Positions 29,401 through 38,146 of a DNA stretch of 64,000 nucleotides are shown here, in pieces. The translations under genes and the position numbers were made by a program. The stretch is from Bacteroidota bacterium. Lineage in GTDB: Bacteria; Bacteroidota; Bacteroidia; Chitinophagales; LD1. Every line of letters starts with the position of its first letter. Within the stretch, counting starts at the first letter, position 1. The notes under the pieces were generated by a model. That model made no database searches. It saw nothing but the letters and a program-made list of their open reading frames with translations, and was not told where the DNA came from. The stretch is from contig JADJZU010000046.1 of NCBI GenBank assembly GCA_016715625.1, positions 1 to 64,000 of the forward strand, read 5' to 3'.

Positions 29401-29592
29401 GCGTTCTTCCTGATAGCGCTTAAGCTGCTCAGGTGTCAGCGCTGGTCTGCTGGTGGGTGTACCGGTGGTGGAACTGGTGTTGGGCAACTGCACGGGCTGC
29501 GGGGCTCCGGTTCTTAGTTGCTTGTCGGTGGTTTGTGCTTGTGTAAAGCAAGCAAGTGTGAGCATTAAAGCAAGAGTGAGAATAGAACGCAT
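26473..29592 (-). CDS. M16 (insulinase/pitrilysin) family zinc protease
   Basis: The 1039-aa protein has a signal peptide (MRSILTLALMLTLACFTQAQ), a proline-rich linker, and two M16 halves. The N-terminal half has the inverted zinc motif H-x-x-E-H as LAHYLEHMVFKGT near residue 152 and the distal glutamate in ETVYEEFNRSLDND. The C-terminal half keeps the fold without the metal motif, as in pitrilysin-type clamshell enzymes. It probably degrades peptides in the periplasm or outer membrane. It is intact. Confidence 0.88.
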   Translation of the reverse strand: MRSILTLALMLTLACFTQAQTTDKQLRTGAPQPVQLPNTSSTTGTPTSRPALTPEQLKRYQEERKLAPVQVAQQPSGMPTRQPMRTGESQLANAAYRYDTVPNDPFKTRIYTLENGLKVFLSVNKDAPRIQTFIAVKAGSKFDPPQTTGLAHYLEHMVFKGTNNIGSKDWSKEKPLLDSISLYFEYHKAEKDEARKKALYAKIDAFSYEASKYAIPNEYDKMTTSIGAQGTNAFTSTDMTVYVNDIPSNALDKFLKLESERFKTLVLRLFHTELETVYEEFNRSLDNDRRWSDANIDKLLLPNHPYGTQTTIGEGEHLKNPSMVNIYDYFNKYYRPNNMAIILAGDLDPDKTMGLIRKSFGSWQPARISPFFKQPAPVLSAPAEATYVGPQPEHVYVGYLFDGANSRDAMLLKLVDNILANGEAGLIDLDLVQQQKVLNAYSFIDENTDYCFHKLYGEPKQGQKLEEVRDLLLAEIEKLKKGEFGDWVLPAIIQNMKLQRMKAAESNDGRASNLMGAFVHDIPWAAWVNEISEMEKVTKQDIIRFVNEKYKNNYAISYKRLGDAKVHKVEKPKITSVVMNKEDISDFKKGWDALPQPSLSPKFLDFEKDIQRPVFAGGKVPFYYIQNQVNKTFSLSYIFDMGTDHIRELGVAVSLLEYLGTNKYSAEELKTEFYKLGLSFSVSPGRDRVTVSLSGLEENLEKGVELLEHILANAKPDTEVYQAMVADLMQQRINAKKNKGAILNSGLVNYAKYGAKNPFNNTFTQAELEKMDAAKLTDLLKSLTGYKHRIFYYGSRSSQQVVDVCTKLHPLKPVLKDYPTATRYEELPLNKTQVYVCYYPMKQAEIVMLSKDVKFSKDFFPYVYLYNDYYGSGLSSIMFQEIREKMALAYSVFSSFGVPAKADESHYVMSYVGTQADKLGSALSEMNKLLNDMPLVPQQYEGARASVVKTLESDWITRDAIFAAYDRAQKRGLNEDVRKTIYEKAKTLSLEELNAFFKEHVKGKQYTYCVIGKKEDLDMNALKALGDVKELSLEELFGY

Positions 29593-29673
29593 GTGTCTGT
29601 TTTTTTTTAGAATGTCAATGATAAAGAAGCGTTGATTTAAAAAACTGAAATTATGTGAAAGCCTAGTTCGTGC

Positions 29674-31461
29674 TTAATCATAATCGAGCTCCAGGCCGAG
29701 TTCCTGCTGCATTTTTTTGATGGCCGGGTTTTTCTCCATCATGTGGTGCAGTATGTCGATGGGCTTATACAATTTAGCGGTGCTTTGTATGGTAGCGTCA
29801 GCCGAGGAGAGTATGTCGACCACGGCACCGGTGCGGCTTTCGTAATAGAATTTGACTCCGCCTTTTACCTCATCAAATTGGGCCAGCTGTGTTTCGCTCT
29901 GGAACTTTACTTCAAGTTGCAGCTGGGTATTGAGTACCGGTTTAAATCGAGCAAAAAGGGTTCGCAGGCTGCGCTTTTCTTCGGGAATCCGCGCGGCATA
30001 TTCCTCCCAAATGAGCTGGGCGCTGTCTTCATTCAGCACCACCATTTCGCCCACCGGTAAATTTTGCTCCAGCGGAGTATCGGCAGGTGATGAAGTGGTT
30101 TGCAGGTTGGCGTCTTTCAGGGCATCGAGCGTGAGCAGTTTTTTGCCTTTGGTGGCCGTTACCGGAGGCGTTTTTATAAGCGAAGGAGATTCTTCCTTCA
30201 CAGTATCCTGCACGGGTGGCTTGGGAGCCGGAGGCTGCGGACTTTCCGGGCTTTGTTTCTTGGCAAATCCGGTATCGGGCTGCATCAGCACGGCTTTTTG
30301 CTCCAATGGAGCGGCCTGTTTTAACTCAGGGGCTTTTTTTTTACCGGATGCATCATCCAACGCTACCAACGAATTGACATAGCACATTTTGACCAGGGCC
30401 AGTTCCACCGTCAGTCGCTTGTTTTTGCTCTGCTTGTATTGCACATCGCATTGGTTGCCGATGTTCAGGCAGTTGATAATAAAATCGGCAGAGGCCAGCG
30501 TAGCCTGTTCGTGATATTTCTGCTTCAACTGCTGGCTCACTTCCATCAGCCGCAGGGTAGCGTTGTCTTTGCAAAAGAGCAGGTTGCGAAAATGCTCGCA
30601 TAGCCCCAGCATAAAATCATCGCCTTCAAAACCCTTCTTGAGTATTTCGTCCAGCAACTGAAACACCAGCGACACATTTTCGGTGAGCAGGGTATCGGTT
30701 ACTTTAAAGAAGTAATCGTAGTCGAGCACGTTCAGGTTTTCCAGCACCGAGGCATAAGTAAGTTTGCCGTTTCCGAAACCCGACAGCCGGTCAAACATCG
30801 ACAGTGCATCGCGCATTCCGCCATCGGCTTTCTGAGCAATAATGTGCAGCGCTTCTTCTTCCGCTTCAATTTTTTCGATGGTGCAGATATGCTGCAAATG
30901 CTGCACGATGGTTTCGATACCGATGCGCCTGAAATCAAAAATCTGACAACGCGACAAAATGGTCGGCAAGATTTTGTGCTTCTCGGTGGTGGCCAGTATA
31001 AACTTGCAGTAGGATGGCGGCTCCTCCAGCGTTTTCAAAAAAGCATTGAAGGCACTGGAGCTAAGCATGTGCACCTCGTCTATGATGTAGATTTTGTATT
31101 TGCCGGTTTGAGGTGGAAAGCGAACCTGGTCCACCAGCGCACGAATATCTTCTACGCTGTTGTTGGATGCGGCATCCAACTCATGAATATTAAAAGAGGC
31201 ATTCTGCTGAAAGGCCGTGCAGGAATCGCAGGTGCCGCAGGCTTCAAAATCGGCTCCGATGTTTTCGCAGTTCACCGTTTTGGCCAATATACGGGCTGCG
31301 GTGGTTTTACCCACTCCCCGCGGACCGCAAAACAAAAAGGAATGCGCCAACTGGCTGGTGCGGATGGCATTTTTGAGCGTGGTGGCTACCTGCTCCTGCC
31401 CCACCATTTCGCTAAACCGCATGGGCCTGTATTTCCTCGCACTAACAATATATTCTGCCAT
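29674..31461 (-). CDS. dnaX: DNA polymerase III subunits gamma and tau
   Basis: The clamp loader ATPase of replication, 595 aa. It has Walker A as GPRGVGKTTAARILAKTVNC, a zinc module with CENIGADFEACGTCDSC, Walker B/sensor IDEVHMLS and TLEEPPSYCKFILATTE, then domain III and a Q/P/E-rich linker leading to the tau C-terminal part. The frame opens at 31509, but MAEYIVSARKYRPMRF is the usual start. No clear slippery A-run for a programmed gamma frameshift was seen. Confidence 0.94.
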   Translation of the reverse strand: MAEYIVSARKYRPMRFSEMVGQEQVATTLKNAIRTSQLAHSFLFCGPRGVGKTTAARILAKTVNCENIGADFEACGTCDSCTAFQQNASFNIHELDAASNNSVEDIRALVDQVRFPPQTGKYKIYIIDEVHMLSSSAFNAFLKTLEEPPSYCKFILATTEKHKILPTILSRCQIFDFRRIGIETIVQHLQHICTIEKIEAEEEALHIIAQKADGGMRDALSMFDRLSGFGNGKLTYASVLENLNVLDYDYFFKVTDTLLTENVSLVFQLLDEILKKGFEGDDFMLGLCEHFRNLLFCKDNATLRLMEVSQQLKQKYHEQATLASADFIINCLNIGNQCDVQYKQSKNKRLTVELALVKMCYVNSLVALDDASGKKKAPELKQAAPLEQKAVLMQPDTGFAKKQSPESPQPPAPKPPVQDTVKEESPSLIKTPPVTATKGKKLLTLDALKDANLQTTSSPADTPLEQNLPVGEMVVLNEDSAQLIWEEYAARIPEEKRSLRTLFARFKPVLNTQLQLEVKFQSETQLAQFDEVKGGVKFYYESRTGAVVDILSSADATIQSTAKLYKPIDILHHMMEKNPAIKKMQQELGLELDYD

Positions 31462-31518
31462 GCGGCTAAAATAGAAATTTGGGTGAACGGCCAACCTGAT
31501 TGCTTCCACATAGTGAAT

Positions 31519-31555
31519 AAAAAAATCCGCTGAGGTGTTGCCCTCAACGGATTAT
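31519..31555 (-). terminator. terminator of the VIT-domain gene
   Basis: Read on the minus strand, arms AATCCGTTGAGG and CCTCAGCGGATT (one G-T pair) enclose GCAACA and run into T7. It lies between the stop at 31575 and the dnaX start. Confidence 0.78.
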
Positions 31556-31574
31556 TACAGAAATTAAAATACAA

Positions 31575-33710
31575 TCAACGCTTTACCAGTTTCAATACTT
31601 GTTTGTGGGTGCTGGTTTTCAGCTCAGCGATGTAAATACCCGATGGCACATCCTGTCCTTCGTTATCCTGTCCGTTCCAAACAATCGTGCTTTCTGCAGC
31701 ATTATCTACAGGCACTTCATACACCAACTGTCCATTCATGTTGTAAATTTTTAGCGTTAAGTTTTCCTCGGCTGATTTGAGCTTAATTGCGATAGAAATA
31801 CTGCCCTCAAATGGATTGGGGAAGGCGTTAATAGACACCTTATTTTCCAAATCTGCCAAACCTACCGTGCCTCCACCTCCACCGTTAGGATTGTTCTCAT
31901 AGTCTATGCAATACAGGCTGGTGTCGGCATATTCCAGTGCGAGAAATGCGGTGTATTGCGAGAGCACCCTCGCCTGCAAACTGGTGTCGCGAATCATATA
32001 TTTAGTTTGGTTATCCGGATTGGGATTGTTTCTCTCATGGTGTTCTACAAAAGCACCTGCCCACATCTTTCTTACTATAGAATCGTCCTGCAGCGCATTG
32101 CTCACGCTTACCACCTGCTGAAAAGGAACTCCGTTATACATGCCCGTAAGTTCTACATCAAACACCGGAGTGCCATAATATTTGCCCACTACTGTGTATG
32201 TTCCGTTTAATGAAATGGATGTAGACTGACTGTTGCTGAATTTAGCGTAACAAAAACCGTTGGACAATGAAACGTGTGCATCAAAATTCTGAATCTGCCC
32301 CTGCACCCGCTCAAATACTTCGCGGGCTGCATCGGCAAGCGGACGGGGATCTGAGTAGGGGTAATAGTAAGCATTGAGTATGCGTTCATAATCGCCACTG
32401 GTCATGGCGCTGAAGTTTTCGTTGAAATATTGATTGCCCCAGTAGTATTGATTATTGAGCCAATAATTACCATAGCCCGAGTTGGTGTATTCAATGATGC
32501 GAACCGGAATAATATGAGAGCCCATGGCATTCACCAGATCGGTAATAAGCTGATTGGCTGTTTGCGGTAGATTGATTATCAGTATTGCTGAACAAAACAA
32601 TCTCCCATCTCCGCCATGCGATTGAATAAATGAAATAGCCGTACTCAACAGCGAGGGAATATTGGTATAGCTGGAAATAGGATTGCTGGCCTGCGCTGCC
32701 CCAAAAACAGTGGCCAGATGTTGCGAATCGGCCGGTAGCCAATCAGGCGATGCCGCGGCTATGTTTAGTTGGCTGAACATCAGATTAAAGGAGTCGTTGG
32801 GTGAAAGATACCCCGCACTCAATGACCGTGCCTGCGACAGTATATCGTTGGGGGTGTAGGTGCTCATACCCGGTTCGTAATCAAAAGCATCAGCACTTTT
32901 TACCGCCCACGCTTGGCAAAAATGCCCGGGACGCAGTGCCAGCTGATAATACCCTTCGGTGACGGATGATGGAAAGTAAGACGCATACATACCATTGAGC
33001 AGTGATGCACTGAGGTTATAGGTGAGCAAATTACCCGATGTATAGTGCGTGGCATTAATCTCGGCAGATTTATAGCCGGCTGCATTTGTCTGAAAATTAA
33101 GTCCCGGAATTTCTGCTACCGATGGATTCTGGAAATCAGTTGTTTCATAGCATTGCAAGTGGAGCTTGGGCTTAATCTGTGATGCACTTAAAATATTTAC
33201 CGGCAAGGCAGCCGATACGCCCAGCGAATTCCAACTCACCGGAACCAGGTAAGTGATTTTTACTTTTCGCTGTTCGTTGCCCGCCATAGGAAACACCCGC
33301 AGCTCGTACTGGGTAGATGAATTCTTATATAATATAGAAGGGTCCTGTCTGCGCTGCACTATGCTTTCGTAAATCAGATTGGCGCGGGTTCTGTCTAGTA
33401 ACTGAGCACGGCTGATGTAAGGCCCCACCCAAAGCCAGGAGTCGTGCACGATAGCGTTTTCGGGCAGGTCAAAATAGAGGGTTACTTCGAAGGTATCCTG
33501 CACATTGTAGCTCGATGGCTTGGTAGAGAAATTGAGATACAGCCCGTATTCCAGGTATGCGCCCTTGGGCTTAATAGTAAGTGTTGCCGAGTCTATGCTG
33601 CCCGTGCCGCTTTGCCAGCCCTGCGGGTCGCGATACGATAAGTAGGTGTAGCTAAAGGCAGAGGTAGTGGAAAGGAATAAAAGCGTGAAAAGTAAAATTG
33701 AGTTTTTCAT
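31575..33710 (-). CDS. secreted VIT-domain protein with T9SS sorting domain
   Basis: The 711-aa protein has a signal peptide (MKNSILLFTLLFLSTTSAFS) and an N-terminal VIT-like domain (residues 40-170), with the RAQLLDRTRANLIYESIVQR and QDPSILYKNS motifs of inter-alpha-trypsin-inhibitor-type proteins. A middle alpha/beta region resembling a von Willebrand A domain follows, then a C-terminal T9SS sorting domain (INAFPNPFEGSISI to KQVLKLVKR). In other bacteria such proteins are surface adhesion or matrix proteins; the role here is unknown. Confidence 0.8.
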   Translation of the reverse strand: MKNSILLFTLLFLSTTSAFSYTYLSYRDPQGWQSGTGSIDSATLTIKPKGAYLEYGLYLNFSTKPSSYNVQDTFEVTLYFDLPENAIVHDSWLWVGPYISRAQLLDRTRANLIYESIVQRRQDPSILYKNSSTQYELRVFPMAGNEQRKVKITYLVPVSWNSLGVSAALPVNILSASQIKPKLHLQCYETTDFQNPSVAEIPGLNFQTNAAGYKSAEINATHYTSGNLLTYNLSASLLNGMYASYFPSSVTEGYYQLALRPGHFCQAWAVKSADAFDYEPGMSTYTPNDILSQARSLSAGYLSPNDSFNLMFSQLNIAAASPDWLPADSQHLATVFGAAQASNPISSYTNIPSLLSTAISFIQSHGGDGRLFCSAILIINLPQTANQLITDLVNAMGSHIIPVRIIEYTNSGYGNYWLNNQYYWGNQYFNENFSAMTSGDYERILNAYYYPYSDPRPLADAAREVFERVQGQIQNFDAHVSLSNGFCYAKFSNSQSTSISLNGTYTVVGKYYGTPVFDVELTGMYNGVPFQQVVSVSNALQDDSIVRKMWAGAFVEHHERNNPNPDNQTKYMIRDTSLQARVLSQYTAFLALEYADTSLYCIDYENNPNGGGGGTVGLADLENKVSINAFPNPFEGSISIAIKLKSAEENLTLKIYNMNGQLVYEVPVDNAAESTIVWNGQDNEGQDVPSGIYIAELKTSTHKQVLKLVKR

Positions 33711-33821
33711 AGGTAAGGATTTTGGTTAATGGATTTTACAATCAATTGCTGCGTGAATGTAAAGCCAGGCCCTCCTTACTATGAAATAAAGTGTGTCATT
33801 GTTTTGTCATAAAAACATTGA

Positions 33822-35433
33822 CTACGCCAGCTCACTCATGCGCTCTTCGAGTGTTTTCTTTCTAAAACCCTCTTTGGCAGGAATGTGGTCCATGGCATAT
33901 TCTGCCAGAGCAGTGATGGTAAACGAGGGGTTCACCCCCAGATTGGCCGGCATAATGGAACCATCCATAATATACATGTTGGGGTAGCCGTGCACGCGAA
34001 AATATTCGTCCACTACACCTTCTTCTTTGGTGGCTCCCATGGGGTTACCTCCGAGTATGTGTGCCGTGGTGCTCATATTAAACATCACCTCGCTGAAAGC
34101 ATTCATGGCTATAGCATCCGATTTCTTAGCATAACGATGCAGCACATCCTGCCCCACGGGTATGTAGCTGGGCACTTTAATGCCTTCGTTGTTATCAAAC
34201 TTTAAGGAAGCTCCGAAAATACCACGGCTCAGTTTCATCTTCATGGCATTGGGCACGCTTTGCATAATCAACAGCACAATAGAGTTTTTGGCTACTTCGG
34301 TTTCAAAAATATAGCGAATCATATTGCGCGGCTGGCTCAGCATATTGCCCAGCATTTTGGCGGTGCGCACCAGTCCATTGCCGGGGCCGGCTGCAAATAC
34401 CCCCAGACGCATCATAGCTCCGCTGCCATCGGGATATTTGCAGAGCTCGATGTGCGTGTTCTCGTCCGGGTTGAACACGCGCGATGGCAATGCCGTGATT
34501 TAACTTGTGCGATGAACCACCCACCCCGGCAATCATTTCGCTATTGGTCAAAATATTGTGCCCCAGCTTGTCGCTGAGGTTAGGCAATGTTTTGTGTACA
34601 AACTTTTGCTCGAACAATAGTTTCAGTGTACCCAACACCCCTCCACTCACCACCAGGCCTTTGCTGCGGAATGTCTTCTTATTTTTTGAAAAGAAGTTGG
34701 TCTGGCTTTCGGTATGGATGAGATACTCTCCGTCTGCATATTCAATTTTTTTGACCTGCGTTTCGGCCAATATTTCGGCTCCGTAGTCCTGCGCAAAAAA
34801 CAGATAGTTTTTGTCGAGTGTATTCTTGGCGTTTTCTCTGCAACCCACCATGCAGCCCGCACACTCGGTGCAGCCTTTGCGCAAAGGCCCCAGGCCCTTG
34901 AAGTAAGGGTCTTTTTCTTTTTGCGTGTCGCCAAAATATACGCCTACATAATCCACCGGCTTATACGAATCGCCCCGGCCCATGTCGTTGGCTACGGCTT
35001 TCAGGTATTCATCTTCCACAAACTCGCGCTTATACTTGGCTGAGCCCAGCATAAATGCTGCCCGCTCGTAGTATGGGGCCATTACCTCTTTCCAGTTTTT
35101 GAAATGGCTCCAGATAGAGTTAGTCCAAAAAGCCTCTTTGGGTATCATGTGCGTGTTGGCATATACCAGACTGCCGCCCCCCACGCCTGCACCGCTTAAG
35201 ACCAATACCTCTTTAAAGAAATCCATTTTCATGATGCCCCACCAGCGCAGGGCCGGCACCCACAAAAATTTGCGCAGGTTCCAGTTGCTCTTCGGAAAAT
35301 CTTCGGCCTTCCACCACTTGCCTTTTTCTATCACCAATACCGAATAGCCTTTTTCGGCCAGGCGCATGGCACTTACGCTGCCCCCGAATCCGGAGCCAAT
35401 GACGATGTAGTCGTATTTTTTATCAGTGTTCAT
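33822..35433 (-). CDS. GMC-type FAD oxidoreductase (cholesterol oxidase-like), frameshifted
   Basis: It starts with the FAD dinucleotide motif YIVIGSGFGGSVSAMRLAEK, then a cysteine cluster KGCTECAGCMVGCRENA typical of bacterial GMC proteins near cholesterol oxidase. The C-terminal GMC motif (GNPMGATKEE, then MYIMDGSIMPANLGVNPSFT) ends the protein. The frame breaks near 34478-34485: ...LNHGIAI continues as SRVFNPDENTHIEL after two missing bases, or after one inserted base. The joined protein is about 537 aa. The substrate is not known. It overlaps the start-side neighbour at 35423 by 11 bases, so the two are probably cotranscribed. Confidence 0.85.
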
Positions 35434-36664
35434 AGAGCGGGTTAAAGGTAATGCGGGTGGTATATAAATCTATGGCGTTGGCGGTCATCTCCAGATAGCC
35501 GCTCAGTATTTTTTCGGCTGCATCAAAGTTTAACTCGGTAAACCGAAAGCGGAGTCCTTTTGTTCGCAGCGGTTGCGAAAACGAAACGCGCGTAGAAAAG
35601 TGCAGTGCCTTATCTAAACCAAAATCGGTAGTAAATTCTTTATCGGCATAAAACATTTGTTCTGTTTCTTCTGTTGGTGTGTTTGTATTTACAAAACGCC
35701 CGATGTTCAAACGCTCCACGTTTATCTGCAATTGTGTGTGTATTTCGGGGTCTATACTATCGGCCCCGATGCGGACGGCAAACGGAATCTTGATGCGGCC
35801 GTCCAGCGGATTCACGCTCCACTTCTTCATCCGGTTGCTGCCTTCGTGAAACAGCCCCAGATGCCATACGCGCTTTTCTGACTCATCGCTTTCACCGGCT
35901 TTCAGCCACCACACCCATTCATACGGATGCAGCTCGGGGCCGCAATTGTGGTTGCAATCATTGCAGAACACTCCGTAAAAACCCATGGTGGGATGTTCGA
36001 TTTCAAAATTGGGATGCTCCTTTAAACCGCCATAGCCGGGCAGGGTGGGAAAAAACAAATAGTTTAACTGTGGCCGGAAGGCGGCCGGTGGTGTAAGCTC
36101 GCAGTGCAGGCGATAATTTTTGTTATTGATAAAATTGGTGTCGCGCACATAAGGGATGGTGTCGTAATTGGTTTTGTGGCTGGGGCGCACATCCTGCTTG
36201 TGATATTTTTTGGCACGGTCGTAGGCATCAAACACCCGCCACAGATATTTCTTTAAATGAAACCGCAAATCAAAGTTGATATCGTATTCGGTAAACTCTT
36301 CTTCGCCACTGCGCGAATGGCGATAGACTGTGCCCACAAATTTTTCTTTGTGCATGCTTACCGCGCGCCAGTTAAAGCCGGCAAAAGCATGAATGAACCA
36401 ACCCAGCGGGCCCAGCTTGTGATGTTGTTTTTTGCGCTCAATCACCGAATCGGCCAGGGCGGGCTCCACTAAATCAAGCACCTGTTCGTTGAGCGTATCG
36501 TTAGCCGCCAGCGCCTTGTTGCTCAGCAGCAGATACGTAAACGCTTCGGGGGTGGGACCATACGTTTGAATCGTATAGCGAGTTTGCGCAAAACTTGTTT
36601 GTAGTAATATTGTTGAAGCTATGAAGCAGGCAGCGATAAAACGCATAGAGCGATATTTGGGCAT
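35423..36664 (-). CDS. conserved periplasmic protein of unknown function
   Basis: I do not recognise a named family. The protein (413 aa) has a signal peptide (MRFIAACFIASTILLQTSFA), a region with HKLGPLGWFIHAFAGFNWRA, a cysteine/histidine cluster CNDCNHNCGPELHPYEW that could bind metal, and a beta-rich C-terminal half. It overlaps the GMC oxidoreductase by 11 bases, which suggests a joint role, perhaps as a partner or substrate handler. Starts at 36646, 36664 or 36700 are possible; 36646 places the signal peptide first. Confidence 0.65.
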   Translation of the reverse strand: MPKYRSMRFIAACFIASTILLQTSFAQTRYTIQTYGPTPEAFTYLLLSNKALAANDTLNEQVLDLVEPALADSVIERKKQHHKLGPLGWFIHAFAGFNWRAVSMHKEKFVGTVYRHSRSGEEEFTEYDINFDLRFHLKKYLWRVFDAYDRAKKYHKQDVRPSHKTNYDTIPYVRDTNFINNKNYRLHCELTPPAAFRPQLNYLFFPTLPGYGGLKEHPNFEIEHPTMGFYGVFCNDCNHNCGPELHPYEWVWWLKAGESDESEKRVWHLGLFHEGSNRMKKWSVNPLDGRIKIPFAVRIGADSIDPEIHTQLQINVERLNIGRFVNTNTPTEETEQMFYADKEFTTDFGLDKALHFSTRVSFSQPLRTKGLRFRFTELNFDAAEKILSGYLEMTANAIDLYTTRITFNPLYEH

Positions 36665-36681
36665 TATCAAAAGTATTTTTT

Positions 36682-37773
36682 GTGAACAATAATTTAGCAA
36701 TTGAACCCTTAAAAGACTGGAGCGGCCTGTCGGTTCATCCGTTTGTGATAGCCGGCCCCTGCAGCGTGGAAGGTGAAGACCAGGTGATGAACACTGTGCT
36801 GGAGATCGTGAAACACGCAGCCGGCAAGGTGCAAATGATACGCGCAGGCATCTGGAAACCCCGCACGCGGCCCAACAGCTTCGAGGGCGTGGGCGAAATA
36901 GGGCTGCCCTGGCTCAAGAATGCCGCCCTGGCAGCCGGCCTGCCGGTGTGTGTGGAGGTGGCCAACCCCGAGCACGTGGAAGCGGCCCTGAAGAATGAGA
37001 TAGATGTGTTGTGGATTGGCGCGCGCACCACCGTGTCGCCCTTTGCCGTGCAGGAAATAGCCGACAGCCTGAAGGGTGTAGACATTCCGGTGCTTATCAA
37101 AAACCCCATTAACCCCGACCTCGACTTGTGGGTGGGTGCCCTGGAACGCTTTAACCAGGTGGGGCTGCGCAAACTCGGAGTCATTCACCGCGGCTTTTCC
37201 TCTTACCAAAAGTCCATTTACCGCAATCAGCCCATGTGGGAAATACCCATTGAGCTACGCAGGCGCTATCCGCAAGTGCCCATACTGGTGGACCCCAGCC
37301 ACATGGGTGGCTCGCGCGATTTGATTTACAACCTGGCGCAGCAAGGCATGGATATGGGTTTTGACGGCCTGATGATAGAAAGCCACATACAGCCCGACAA
37401 AGCCTGGAGCGATGCCAAACAGCAGGTAACGCCCGAGCGCCTGGCCGAAATACTGCAGGCACTGGTGGTGCGCCAGCCCAATGTATCGAGCAATGGCCTG
37501 CAGCCGCTCTATGACCTGCGTGCCCGCATCGACCGCATAGACGATTACATTATAGAACTGCTGGGCGAGCGCATGGGCATATCGGAAGAGATTGGTTCGC
37601 TCAAAAAAGAAAACAGCCTGGCCATTCACCAAAGCGAGCGCTGGGCACAGATTGTAAAACGCGCCCTGGCCAAGGGCAAAACCGGTGGCCTCACCGAAGA
37701 GTTTATCCTCAAGCTGTGTCAGCAAGTGCACAACGAAAGCATCCGCCACCAGGGCAAGGTGATGGAGAAGTAA
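36682..37773 (+). CDS. aroA: bifunctional DAHP synthase / chorismate mutase
   Basis: The first 265 residues are a type I-beta 3-deoxy-7-phosphoheptulonate synthase (GPCSVEGEDQ, AGIWKPRTRPNSFEGVG, RGFSSYQKSIYRNQPMWEIP, PSHMGGSRDL). They are followed by an AroQ chorismate mutase domain (LRARIDRIDDYIIELLGERM to the end). This order is the common Bacteroidota fusion that couples the first shikimate step to phenylalanine/tyrosine synthesis; the mutase may act as the feedback sensor. The start is GTG; no in-frame ATG lies upstream. Its start is only 18 bases from the possible 36664 start of the divergent gene. Confidence 0.92.
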   Translation: MNNNLAIEPLKDWSGLSVHPFVIAGPCSVEGEDQVMNTVLEIVKHAAGKVQMIRAGIWKPRTRPNSFEGVGEIGLPWLKNAALAAGLPVCVEVANPEHVEAALKNEIDVLWIGARTTVSPFAVQEIADSLKGVDIPVLIKNPINPDLDLWVGALERFNQVGLRKLGVIHRGFSSYQKSIYRNQPMWEIPIELRRRYPQVPILVDPSHMGGSRDLIYNLAQQGMDMGFDGLMIESHIQPDKAWSDAKQQVTPERLAEILQALVVRQPNVSSNGLQPLYDLRARIDRIDDYIIELLGERMGISEEIGSLKKENSLAIHQSERWAQIVKRALAKGKTGGLTEEFILKLCQQVHNESIRHQGKVMEK

Positions 37774-37800
37774 ACGCCCTCCCTTGTTTTGCTGCCTGTC

Positions 37801-38070
37801 GGCAACGCTACACGCAGCAAAGAGCCCTGTTTGGTGCAGGTCGGCAACGCTACACGCAGCAAAGAGCCCTGTTTGGTGCAGGTCGGCAACCCTACAGGCA
37901 CCGTTGCGGCAGCAATACTGCCTGTCGGCAACTCTACAGGCACCGTTGCGGCAGCAATACTGCCTGTCGGCAACCCTACAGGCACCGTTGCGGCAGCAAT
38001 ACTGCCTGTCGGCAACCCTACAGGCACCGTTGCGGAAGCAATACTGCCTTTCGGCAACCCTACAGGCACC
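37801..38070. repeat. intergenic tandem array, 42-bp unit, 6 copies plus a partial
   Basis: Units begin at 37801, 37843, 37885, 37927, 37969 and 38011, with a partial at 38053-38070. Units 1-2 are one variant (GGCAACGCTACACGCAGC...), units 3-6 another (GGCAACCCTACAGGCACC...). Units 3-6 carry TTGC-N4-GCAA (loops GGCA, GGAA) and a second stem TGCC-TGTC-GGCA across the unit border. Nineteen to twenty-one of the last 24 bases match the units of the array at 48409 in the same orientation. All three frames are open by periodicity; I do not call a gene. It lies between convergent aroA and the TonB-receptor terminator. Confidence 0.87.
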
Positions 38071-38094
38071 GCGTCAAGTGTTTTCATTCAAAAA

Positions 38095-38127
38095 CCAAAC
38101 GCCCCCGAAACATTCGGGGGCGTTTGG
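38095..38127 (-). terminator. strong terminator of the TonB-dependent receptor
   Basis: Perfect 15-base arms CCAAACGCCCCCGAA / TTCGGGGGCGTTTGG around a 3-base loop, followed on the minus strand by T5. Confidence 0.9.
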
Positions 38128-38146
38128 TAGAGAAGCAGGTTTTAGC

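Noticed and set aside
29674..31461. Programmed frameshift making the dnaX gamma form
   Set aside because: No convincing slippery A-run followed by a stem was seen inside dnaX.
37801..38070. CRISPR array
   Set aside because: Units abut with no unique spacers, and no cas genes are nearby.
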